Assembly (NCBI GenBank): GCA_900541895.1
Contig: UWSI01000041.1
Coordinates: 1 to 12,988 of the forward strand
Reading direction: 5' to 3'
Source of the DNA: an uncultured Actinomyces sp.
GTDB taxonomy: Bacteria; Actinomycetota; Actinomycetes; Actinomycetales; Actinomycetaceae
DNA: 12,988 nt
The position numbers and the translations under genes are program-made. Positions 6,046-12,907 of the stretch are shown one piece after another. Within the stretch, counting starts at the first letter, position 1, and each line of letters opens with the position of its first letter. The notes under the pieces are model-generated. The model was not told the DNA's origin and did no database searches. It saw nothing but the letters and a program-made list of their open reading frames with translations.

Positions 6046-8289
6046 ATGAAGCGTTTGTACTCGACGGCAGCCGCGCTTGTGCTTGCCGGAGCTCTCGTGC
6101 TCCCAACAGCGACGAGCGCACAGGCAGCTAATTCAGATCTGACCGTCTCGGTGACTTTGAGCGTCTATAACAAGGGAAGCGTCGGCAAGGCTTTCGACAT
6201 TTACGACCGTTCCAAGCAAATCGATGAGGGCAAATGTAAATCTTTCTCGAACGGGAATGGCGACTACCGCATCGAATTCGCGCAGGGCGATAACTTCACT
6301 CGCTGCTCGGTTTTCCCACCCTTCGAAAGTGGAGATGCCGTCGGGAAGTACTATTCGCTGACCGAGCAGGGCGATTTCACCTTGGTCTATTCCGCAGACC
6401 AGTTAATGAAAGACACTGACTTCCTGGGCCGCCAGCGCGATATTGGTTTCATCAATGTCCGTCCGCTGGTATTCGAGCTTGATACTGCCTCTGAAGGTGC
6501 CCAGTTCCACGACGAAGATCGCGCAAAGCGTGGCACCAACGACTACTCGCCGACTGATCAGAGCGTCACGTGGCAAAAGCCCACCGGAAAGGTTGCAGTC
6601 CACGGTAAGAAGACGAGCAGGTATCAGGGCGCCGCGACAGTGAATGGGCAATTTGGAACTGATATTCCTACCCTCAGCCCGCTGCCCGAGCCCGCTCCTG
6701 AACCAAGTGCGCCTGACCGCAACCGCACAGCTCCGTCGACTCCGGCTTCTTCGTCGTTCTCATCGTCACTGATCTGGATTATCGGTGGCGTCGTAGCAGG
6801 TGTTCTGGTGGTTGGAGCACTGGTTATTTTCGTTCTTCGCCGTCTTTCTTCCGCTTCCAAGAGTGCTGACCAAGCATCGGGAGATGAACAGGCACATGCA
6901 GCAGCTCCGTCGACGCGCGAACGCACTCGTGAAGATAAGCGCCGCGAGCGCGATGAGCGAAAGCGCGCAAAGGCAGCGGCAAAGGCAGCTCGTCAGCAGG
7001 GCAGCGGACCCGGTGCGATTCTTCAGGGTTCAGCTCCGCTAGGTACAGCTCCCCAGCAGAGTACCGCTCCTGCTACTTTCCAGGCTCCTACTCAACCTGC
7101 AGCTCAGGCTGTTTCTCAGCCCGTAGACGCTGCTGCCCAGGCTACCGTTCCGACTGCTCAGCGACAGGCCACACTGCCTCAGACTCAGGCACCGGCAGCG
7201 CAACCTCAGTCGGCATCGACGCAAGATGCTGCACCACAGAAACAGCCCCAGGCACCTGCAGTGCACATTCCTCCGGCACCGAAGTCAGAGCCTTCGCCCG
7301 CCCGCCATTCTGCGGTTTCTCAGCCTGAAGCTCAAACACCGAACCAATCGGTACCTTCCGTACAGCCGACGGCTGAACCCGTACAGGCAAAGCCCCACGT
7401 GGAAGAGCAAGCGGCTGCAGCGGCCTCGACCCCTGCGCCAGCTGCTCCAGCACCAACTGCTTCTGCTCAACCTACCCAAGCACCAGCTGCTCAGTCGCAG
7501 CCTGGGCAAGGCTCACAGCAGCAGTGGAGCCAGCCTCAGCCTGCCCAGTCCCCTGCGCCTCAGCCTGCCCAGTCCCCTGCGCCTCAGCCTGCTCCGCAGC
7601 AGTGGGGACAACGGCCACAGCAGCAACAGCAGCCCGCACCACAACAGTGGGGACAGCAGGGATATGCTCCCATTCCCAGCCAGCAGCAAGCACCTCGCCA
7701 GCAGTGGGGGCAGCCGCTTCCACCCCAGCAGCAGCAAGGTATGAGCTTCCGGGGTCAAAGTATTGTTCCGCCGGCGCCGCAACAAAGCCAGCAACCTCAG
7801 GGCTCTCCCTACGGCGCTCCTCAGCAGTGGGGACAGCAACCTGCACAGGGCCAGCAGCCCGGGCAAAACCAGCAGTGGCAGAGTCAGGTTCCAGCTCAGC
7901 AGCAATGGCAGCAGAGTACACAACCTTCTCGCAACCCCTACGGACCTGCTTCACAACAGGGTCAGCAATGGGGCGGACAACCCGCACAGCAGCCCTACGG
8001 TACCGGCCAGCAACAAGGCCAGCAGTGGCAACAGTGGCAGCAGGGACAGTCCGCTCAACAAGCGCAGCAGTGGGGCGGACAACCCGCACAGCAGCCTTAC
8101 GGCCCCGGACAGCAACAGGGGCAGCAGTGGCAGCCTCAAAACGGTCAGGGCGCCCAGAATGGGCAGCAAGGCCAGCCCGGACAAGGCCAGCCCAGCCAGC
8201 CGCAGCAGGGCCAGCAGCCCGGTCAAGGACAACAATGGCAGCAGGGCCAGCAGCCAAATCCCTGGACACAGGGACCCACGCAGCAATGA
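6046..8289 (+). CDS. Divergent LppM-like membrane protein with a ~430-residue Q/P/W-rich cytoplasmic tail, array paralogue 6
   Basis: A TTG at 6010 is in frame. ATG 6046 is preferred because GAAGGA (6033-6038) lies 7 nt ahead and a clean signal peptide follows (1-27, cleavage after SAQA). The product has 747 residues. The ectodomain keeps the two cysteines (64 and 87, spacing 23), an EQGDFTLVY strand (107-115) and QSVTW (172-176), but lacks the NPYV segment of paralogues 1-5. The membrane helix is about 242-264 and is followed by RR. A highly charged Arg/Lys/Glu segment (about 290-316) may form a short helix or coiled coil. From about 317 to the end the protein is Gln/Pro/Ala and then Gln/Trp/Gly-rich, with QQWGQ units, a 24-bp and a 69-bp tandem-type repeat, RNPYG at 629-633 and NPW at 738-740. 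The tail should be disordered and multivalent; a scaffold or condensate role is speculation. Ectodomain homology to LppM-like proteins is likely. Confidence 0.85.
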   Translation: MKRLYSTAAALVLAGALVLPTATSAQAANSDLTVSVTLSVYNKGSVGKAFDIYDRSKQIDEGKCKSFSNGNGDYRIEFAQGDNFTRCSVFPPFESGDAVGKYYSLTEQGDFTLVYSADQLMKDTDFLGRQRDIGFINVRPLVFELDTASEGAQFHDEDRAKRGTNDYSPTDQSVTWQKPTGKVAVHGKKTSRYQGAATVNGQFGTDIPTLSPLPEPAPEPSAPDRNRTAPSTPASSSFSSSLIWIIGGVVAGVLVVGALVIFVLRRLSSASKSADQASGDEQAHAAAPSTRERTREDKRRERDERKRAKAAAKAARQQGSGPGAILQGSAPLGTAPQQSTAPATFQAPTQPAAQAVSQPVDAAAQATVPTAQRQATLPQTQAPAAQPQSASTQDAAPQKQPQAPAVHIPPAPKSEPSPARHSAVSQPEAQTPNQSVPSVQPTAEPVQAKPHVEEQAAAAASTPAPAAPAPTASAQPTQAPAAQSQPGQGSQQQWSQPQPAQSPAPQPAQSPAPQPAPQQWGQRPQQQQQPAPQQWGQQGYAPIPSQQQAPRQQWGQPLPPQQQQGMSFRGQSIVPPAPQQSQQPQGSPYGAPQQWGQQPAQGQQPGQNQQWQSQVPAQQQWQQSTQPSRNPYGPASQQGQQWGGQPAQQPYGTGQQQGQQWQQWQQGQSAQQAQQWGGQPAQQPYGPGQQQGQQWQPQNGQGAQNGQQGQPGQGQPSQPQQGQQPGQGQQWQQGQQPNPWTQGPTQQ
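7537..7584 (+). repeat. 24-bp perfect tandem repeat in the tail of paralogue 6
   Basis: Two adjacent identical 24-nt units (7537-7560, 7561-7584) each encode QPAQSPAP, followed by a degenerate third start (QPAPQQ). Perfect identity including third codon positions suggests a recent in-frame duplication. Copy number may vary between strains. Confidence 0.85.
7963..8133 (+). repeat. Two 69-bp near-identical direct repeats in the tail of paralogue 6
   Basis: Units 7963-8031 and 8065-8133 differ at 8 of 69 bases yet change only one residue (Thr to Pro). Each encodes a 23-residue block that begins QQWGGQPAQQPYG. They are separated by 33 nt of similar Q/W-rich sequence. The mostly synonymous differences suggest an older duplication kept under protein-level constraint. 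Confidence 0.8.
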
Positions 8290-8310
8290 CGAGCGAGAGA
8301 GCTCAAGGAT

Positions 8311-8352
8311 AGGTTGAGGGCTTGGTATCACGTGATACCAAGCCCTCAACCT
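8311..8352. terminator. Perfect 42-bp palindrome, probable bidirectional terminator
   Basis: Bases 8311-8331 are exactly complementary to 8332-8352, with no unpaired centre (core TATCACGTGATA). As RNA it forms a stem of about 19 bp with a tetraloop. It lies 21 nt after the stop of the last array gene and 57 nt before the 3' end of the convergent acetyltransferase gene. CTCTTT follows on the + strand, which fits a terminator for the array; no T-run follows on the - strand. The exact symmetry is longer than termination needs, so a protein-binding role is also possible. Confidence 0.7.
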
Positions 8353-8409
8353 CTTTGTAGAAACCTTCAACGCATTCTTCCCTCCATTAAGAACGGCGCC
8401 AGAAGATCT

Positions 8410-9027
8410 CTACTCGATTACCTTCTCAAAAGACCACACAGGCACATCGTTGCCGTCTAAAGACACCGAGTGCTCACCAACAATTCTGTATCCCACACTC
8501 GAATACAAGTTCGCATTCCTTGGGGTACATGTAATAAATGCGAGGCAGCCTCCCCCATGGGAACGAATGTATCCCTCAATCCCACGTTCAAGGAAAATCC
8601 TGCCGTGGCCTCGGTGTTGAAATTCCGGATCAACTGCGATCACCGTCAGGAACCACTGAAAATCCGATGCTTTGCGGACAACTGAATCCGCGGCCTCGGT
8701 AAAAGAGAAGAAACGCACCAAGCGGTCAAAGCGCATGTATCCAAGGAGCGGCCTGCAGTAACGCAAGTATTCAAGCAGCCCTGGTGGGCGGCGGTTAAGC
8801 AGGGCAACGCCAAGGATTCTCCCCTGATCTTCTAAGACCAAAACCGTGTGATAACGCACAAATACGCGGATCATGACGGCGTGAAGATCACGAATCCAGT
8901 CGGGGAATTTTTCGGGTTCAGCAAGTAACCCTTTCACCGCCGTGTGAAGAGGATAATTTTCGAAGGCTGCACCCGCGAGATCAGCGAGCTTATCTATCTG
9001 ATCCTCACGCGCAGAATAAACGTGCAT
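8410..9027 (-). CDS. GNAT family N-acetyltransferase
   Basis: The product has 205 residues and is a probable acetyl-CoA-dependent N-acetyltransferase. The GNAT core is clear: the strand LTVIAVDP (127-134) runs into the pyrophosphate-binding loop Q137-HRG-H-G142, followed by a helix. Later NANLYSSVGY (171-180) gives the conserved Asn and the Tyr that usually acts as general acid. The region from about 80 to 120 (Arg-rich, RPPGLLEYLRYCRPLLGYMRF) is typical of the longer GNATs of unknown substrate. An upstream in-frame ATG at 9054 would add nine residues but has no ribosome site, whereas ATG 9027 is preceded by GGGGAAGG. Neighbours give no clue to the substrate. It is convergent with the membrane-protein array and separated from it by the palindrome. 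Confidence 0.85.
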   Translation of the reverse strand: MHVYSAREDQIDKLADLAGAAFENYPLHTAVKGLLAEPEKFPDWIRDLHAVMIRVFVRYHTVLVLEDQGRILGVALLNRRPPGLLEYLRYCRPLLGYMRFDRLVRFFSFTEAADSVVRKASDFQWFLTVIAVDPEFQHRGHGRIFLERGIEGYIRSHGGGCLAFITCTPRNANLYSSVGYRIVGEHSVSLDGNDVPVWSFEKVIE

Positions 9028-9239
9028 GGCCTTCCCCGATCGTCGATTCCTCATGTCTGAGTATGAGTGGATACTGAGGTTTTAAGGCTAATGCATCAAC
9101 CTGCACCCGTTCTTTCTAGAGTCAGTATGTAGGCAGAACGGCGCACTCGCAACAGTTTGCATTCATAAATGTATCGGGAATTTTTTGAGGAAATTTCAGG
9201 CGAGTATTCGATGGCCCTTCCTAGCGCTAACCTGAAAAT

Positions 9240-9556
9240 ATGTGACTTCTCTTCGCCTGAGGTTCAGCATTCTTCGCTGGCATCACCGCTGCATTTGCGA
9301 AGCTTGGAATCCACGGCCACGATTCAACGCTTATCTCTTTCTTTTCCTCTCCGGGCTTGCAACCGGCGCATCGCGGCTGTGCTACTACCGAGCGTTCCAG
9401 GAAGGCTCCGCGTCCATCGTTGTCCCTATCGACAAACTTTCAATACTGGTGGCGGTTGTATTTTCAGCACTCATGTTGTGTGAACACGTCTCGGGACGGT
9501 ATTCATTTGGAATCGCTAGTATGTGTACTGGGGTCATACTGATGGTCATCGGCTAG
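9240..9556 (+). pseudogene. Broken EamA/DMT-type single-domain transporter
   Basis: Reading from ATG 9240 gives M-stop-LLFA-stop-GSAFFAGITAAFAKLGIHG, where both TGA codons stand close to the expected start of a small EamA protein. That frame continues to DSTLIS near 9332. A second frame then carries FLFLSGLATGAS, LCYYRAFQEGSASIVVP, DKLSILVAVVFS, ending in TGVILMVIG and TAG at 9554-9556. Both parts are recognisable pieces of the 10-TM drug/metabolite transporter half-domain of about 140 residues. Only about 105 codons remain. A stretch of roughly 35 codons with a frame change is therefore missing between DSTLIS and FLFLSG, in addition to the two nonsense codons. No good ribosome site precedes ATG 9240. 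The region is best read as a decayed gene. It ends 17 nt before the next start. Confidence 0.8.
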
Positions 9557-9573
9557 CCCGAGGAGGGAGAGTT

Positions 9574-10155
9574 ATGCTGCGCCGCGCAACACTCGAAGAT
9601 GCAGACGCTCTGTCCGCGCTTGCGTCCACGTGCTTCACGCAGACTTTTGGCCACCTATATGCACCCGACGACCTTGATCGTTTCATTCACGAGGCCTACT
9701 CCCCCGAGGTCCTTCGCGCAGAGCTTGCGGATCCGAAGCGCCCGACCTGGTTGCTTTTTCTTGAGGAAAGCGAGGCCGCCGCGACTGCACCAGAGTGTAC
9801 TGATACGCGCACGGCCTCGGAAGGCAAACTGATTGGCTACGTGACCGTTTGCCCCGCACACCTCCCCCACCCCGACGTGAAGCCCACCGACGGAGAGGTT
9901 CAGCGGCTCTATCTGCTACGGGAATACCAAGGTGGCGGACGTGGTTCACGGATGCTTGAACATGCGTTGAATTGGCTCGAGGCAGACGGGCCGCGAACAC
10001 TTTGGATTGGAGCATGGAGCGAGAACTACGGTGCACAGAGGCTGTACGGTCGCTACGGTTTCACGAAGGTCGGAGAGTATTCATTTATGGTTGGCGATCA
10101 CGCTGACCGCGAGTTCATTTTGCGGCGCGACGCCGCAGTTCAGGAGTCCTCATGA
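9574..10155 (+). CDS. PaiA-like GNAT N-acetyltransferase
   Basis: The product has 193 residues. The frame is open from 9523, but ATG 9574 has a perfect AGGAGG (9561-9566) 7 nt ahead and the GNAT fold starts at once (LRRATLEDADALSALA). The acetyl-CoA loop is Q119-GGGRG in EVQRLYLLREYQGGGRGSRM, and IGAWSENYGAQRLYGRYGF (145-163) is the second core motif, with Tyr158 as likely general acid. The ending GEYSFMVGDHADREFILRR strongly recalls the PaiA/diamine acetyltransferase group (FxxGdxxqtDlil), so a small polyamine or amine substrate is plausible but unproven. The Ala/Glu-rich insertion at about 64-82 is lineage-specific. Its stop overlaps the start of the next gene (ATGA), so the two are translationally coupled. 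Confidence 0.85.
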   Translation: MLRRATLEDADALSALASTCFTQTFGHLYAPDDLDRFIHEAYSPEVLRAELADPKRPTWLLFLEESEAAATAPECTDTRTASEGKLIGYVTVCPAHLPHPDVKPTDGEVQRLYLLREYQGGGRGSRMLEHALNWLEADGPRTLWIGAWSENYGAQRLYGRYGFTKVGEYSFMVGDHADREFILRRDAAVQESS

Positions 10156-10514
10156 AGACAGCACACTGGCATGCACTTTTGCTTGCAGGAGCAGGAGTTA
10201 TGCATTTCAAGGCACCGCAGGTTTATGACGCGATTGTGCCACGTAGCCTTCCCGGGAATGCGCGAACCTACACCTTGGTGAGCGGCGCTGCCGAGTTGGC
10301 AATTGCCGCTGGCCTTGCGCTTCCATTGACGAGGCGACTGGCCGGCTTGGCCGCGAGCGCACTGTACGTCGCGGTCTTCCCTGCAAACATCAAGATGGCG
10401 GTGGATTATCGCAAGGAAGGCAAGCCTGCGGGCGCACAGGCACTTGCGTATGCTCGGCTGCCGCTTCAGATTCCTCTAATTCGCGGGGCGTGGAGGGTGT
10501 TTCGAGGGAAGTAG
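10152..10514 (+). CDS. DoxX-like small membrane protein
   Basis: The product has 120 residues and about four membrane helices (approximately 5-18, 41-57, 62-79 and 97-113). Landmarks are VMHF (16-19), the IVPRSLPG turn (28-35), VSGAAE (43-48) and VFPANIKMAVD (75-85). These match small DoxX-type proteins, whose members carry MHF, P-x-x-LP, SG-x-x-E and FP-x-N-x-x-M at these places. The biochemical role of this group is not settled. ATG overlaps the preceding TGA (ATGA), with AGGAG at 10142-10146, so it is cotranslated with the PaiA-like acetyltransferase. That suggests a shared operon but not a shared pathway. Confidence 0.8.
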   Translation: MKTAHWHALLLAGAGVMHFKAPQVYDAIVPRSLPGNARTYTLVSGAAELAIAAGLALPLTRRLAGLAASALYVAVFPANIKMAVDYRKEGKPAGAQALAYARLPLQIPLIRGAWRVFRGK

Positions 10515-10537
10515 GAGGCCTCAGTTATTAGCTTGTT

Positions 10538-11428
10538 TCACTCCGCGGTATTGATGCCCGGAGGCGGGAGCTGACGCAGGTGCTGCTTGAGTCGGTTAGC
10601 CTGAGTTTGAAGCGAAACGAAGGTCATACCACCCGAGATCACTCCGCCAATGAGCGGGAGGATCTTCGACATTGTTTTGGTAAAGCCCTGCTTCGTCACG
10701 GAAATTCCGATGACCTTGAGGGATTTCTTAACGACCGGGTACCAAGTCCCATTCATCAAGGCCTTGCGCGCAACTCGCTTTTCAATAGCAGGAGCAACAA
10801 TCATCCGAGCAAAATCCCGCATCGACTCGGCAGCTCCGGCAACTCCCAGCATGACGCCGAAGAAGAGGCCCATCTGGGCGATCGTCTCATCATCGACATC
10901 GTCCAAATCCGTTAAGAATTCTTTCCACCCATACAGGTACGCAAGCTTTTGCATGATCCGCAGCGAGTGAACGTAGTACTGAGTGAGGTCGGCGGGCACG
11001 GTTCCGAGCATCGCGAAGCCACCGGGGATTCCTGCAGCAAAAGAGAGCGCGGTAGATTTCTTCGTTTCGAATGAGATCGCGTCATTTGCCAGTTTGTCCA
11101 AAGACTTGCGCGAAACTCCCGCTGAGAGTGGATTGCTGGCAATAGCACACTCAATCTGGGCATCACTTAGATGAAGCTTTCGCAGTTCCTGGCGCAAGAA
11201 GTCCTCGCGCGAGATCCGTACTCCCCGAATTCGCAAGAGTTTCTTCAGAAAGAAGACCGCGTAGACCGAGGCCTCTTGCCCTTCCTCCGTTGAGAGTTCA
11301 GAAAGCAGCGGGGCATTCTCATTATCTTCAATGAGTTCTCCTTCAAAAACGGGAGCATCAAGAAGTTCATCTTCCTGATAGCCATGCGTGGCTTCTTCGG
11401 AGAGCAAAGGTTCTTTCTCCTGGCTCAT
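10538..11428 (-). CDS. EcsC-like protein of unknown function
   Basis: The product has 296 residues. A GTG at 11443 is in frame, but ATG 11428 is preceded by AAGGGG at 4 nt spacing and is preferred. Residues 1-55 are acidic and probably disordered. A domain follows with the hydrophobic stretch ALSFAAGIPGGFAMLGTVPADLTQYYVHSLRIMQ (about 127-160, including the GG-x-A-x-LG-x-x-PAD-x-T motif), the phrase KLAYLYGWKEF, a second hydrophobic segment (187-199) and a Gly-rich end (LPLIGGVISGGMTF, 257-270). This pattern is that of EcsC-related membrane-associated proteins. The match is from memory and the role is unknown. It is convergent with the DoxX-like gene, with only 23 nt between the stops and no clear hairpin there. 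Confidence 0.8.
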   Translation of the reverse strand: MSQEKEPLLSEEATHGYQEDELLDAPVFEGELIEDNENAPLLSELSTEEGQEASVYAVFFLKKLLRIRGVRISREDFLRQELRKLHLSDAQIECAIASNPLSAGVSRKSLDKLANDAISFETKKSTALSFAAGIPGGFAMLGTVPADLTQYYVHSLRIMQKLAYLYGWKEFLTDLDDVDDETIAQMGLFFGVMLGVAGAAESMRDFARMIVAPAIEKRVARKALMNGTWYPVVKKSLKVIGISVTKQGFTKTMSKILPLIGGVISGGMTFVSLQTQANRLKQHLRQLPPPGINTAE

Positions 11429-11496
11429 ATTGCCCCTTATCACTCACATCGAAAACAGGTAGTGCGATTCTACTGGAACAATGCACTACCCACGCT

Positions 11497-12090
11497 TCAT
11501 CGGGTAGCGCCGATCTTCTCGCTTCCACCACGGCATCCACGAGGAGTATCCATCGACAGGCGCGGTAGTGGACGAAGGCTCAAACCCAAGCTCTGCAGGC
11601 GTTTTGGAATCCGACCGACCAAGAAATACTGATCCTTATCGTCGCAGCACTCGCGCACAATTGCACGGAACTCCGCCAGCTCACAGTACAAAACTCCGGT
11701 GATCGGATTGCGTTTGAACACCACGATCGTGTAAAGCCAGTAGGCAAAGAACATAACATTCGCCACCAATGCGACCACCGCGCACGCGATGTTCGCCCGC
11801 GGGTTCCTGGTCACAAAGTTAAAGATATCCGAGGGCGGCACCAAGATCTCGGGAAGCAAAGTATTCATCGAAATCCAGAACACCAGTGTGAAGCAACGGA
11901 GCTAGATCCACTGTCCCTTCACACAGGTGAACGCGGGGATCATGCAGGCCAGTAGCAGGGCAAGAGTGCAGTACCACGTGTAGTCAACCAGCGAGTTGCA
12001 GAGGAACGCGTGGTTCCACAAGTCGTAAGCAATGACCCACGGCCACACCATGTCCACCCAGATCAGCCCCTGGACCTTCTGCTTGCCCGG
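11497..12090 (-). pseudogene. DUF5692-type membrane protein, C-terminal half with in-frame TAG
   Basis: On the - strand, similarity to the + strand copy at 12362-12907 starts near 12090 (PGKQKVQGLIW), runs through WVIAYDLWNHAFLCNSL and reaches GQWI. There an in-frame TAG (11902-11904) replaces the Gln of the neighbour's GAWIQYRAYTLTFW. The same frame continues as LRCFTLVFWISMNTL, then NPRANIACAVVALVANVMFFAYW and KRNPITGVLYCEL, to TGA at 11497-11499. DUF5692 proteins are multi-pass membrane proteins of unknown function; WxIAYDLWN and KRNP are recognisable family phrases. The N-terminal half is absent, because the opposite-strand copy begins at 12097. The C-terminus runs about 20 residues past the neighbour's end. 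Truncation plus a nonsense codon makes this a pseudogene. Confidence 0.75.
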
Positions 12091-12096
12091 TGCAAT

Positions 12097-12907
12097 ATGT
12101 GGCTGGTCCTCACCGTCTTTATCCTCATACCTGTCGCGCTCATGGTCTTTTGGTGGCCGCACTCGACGCAGGGCACGGCCTCGGCAGGCTGCTTCCCAAT
12201 CGTCAAGCAGCACTCGGCGCTGGCGGGGTCCCTGTGTTTGGTCGCGCTTCAGGTATTCCCGGGGCTGCAGCAGAAGCGCGGGTACCTGCTAATTCTACCG
12301 GTGATCCTTTCCGCCAACATTGCCGAGGCCGTGGTAGGCGATTTCCAGTGCTACGGCATTCACGGGGTGGATTGGGATCTTTGTGTCGAAAGGCAAGGAA
12401 CGCGCGCTCGTCTGGGATGACCTGACGATCGAGTGGATTATCGCCTACGACCTGTGGAATTTCGCCTACGTCTACAACTGTCTAGCGGACCGCGCCTGGT
12501 ATTCGGGCGTGACACTGTTGGCGGCGTGTACGATTCCGGCTCTTATGAAGTTTGGACGAGGCGCGTGGATCCAATATCGGGCCTACACGCTGACTTTCTG
12601 GTCGGCTGTGGTGCTCACTTTCCCGCATTTGATGCAGGACTCGATGTTTGCGCACCGCAGCGCGCACAACCCAAGCGCGATGTTCATTATCTCGGCAGTC
12701 GCGCTGCTTGCAAATGTGTGGGTTTTCGGCCGCCACGTGTATGTAAACGTCTCAAAGAAGCGCAATCCCTTCACGCAGGAGGTTCACGCGGATGAGCCGA
12801 CTTACGTGGGGTGGGTGCGGGATTTAGCCTCGGATGAAGACAAAGAACTAATCGCTGCGCGCCTTGGGACGACACCCGAGAAAGCGGGGTTTGTGACGGC
12901 GTCTTAA
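12097..12907 (+). pseudogene. DUF5692-type membrane protein, frameshifted and N-terminally truncated
   Basis: The first segment, from about ATG 12097, reads WLVLTVFILIPVALMVFWW, HSALAGSLCLVALQVFPGLQ, GYLLILPVILSANIAEAVV and GDFQCYG, ending near 12356 in one frame. The second segment, in the +1 frame from about 12362, reads TGWIGIFVSKGKERALVW, EWIIAYDLWNFAYVYNCL, then SAHNPSAMFIISAVALLANV and KKRNPFTQEV, to TAA at 12905-12907. Together they cover most of a DUF5692 protein. The extreme N-terminus (about 40 residues by memory of the family) is missing, and at the frame change near 12356-12362 I would expect further residues between DFQ and GWIGIF, so a small deletion is likely. The second segment alone could be translated from GTG 12383 as 174 residues, but no ribosome site is visible there. 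No function is known. Confidence 0.7.

Noticed and set aside
7500..8280. CRISPR-like direct repeats
   Set aside because: The repeats are in codon phase, lack regular unique spacers, and sit inside a coding frame that is open throughout.
7472..8317. Long open frames on both strands across the Q-rich tail of paralogue 6
   Set aside because: They are products of the biased CAG/CCN/GGN repeat composition and lack ribosome sites or recognisable domains.
9169..9483. 104-codon + strand frame starting MYREFFEEISGEYSM
   Set aside because: It reads out of frame through the EamA remnant and shows no family features.
11902..12213. 103-codon - strand frame as an intact gene
   Set aside because: Its first 40 residues are antisense to the + strand DUF5692 copy. 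Only the part below about 12090 shows family similarity, so it is a chimaeric frame across the breakpoint.
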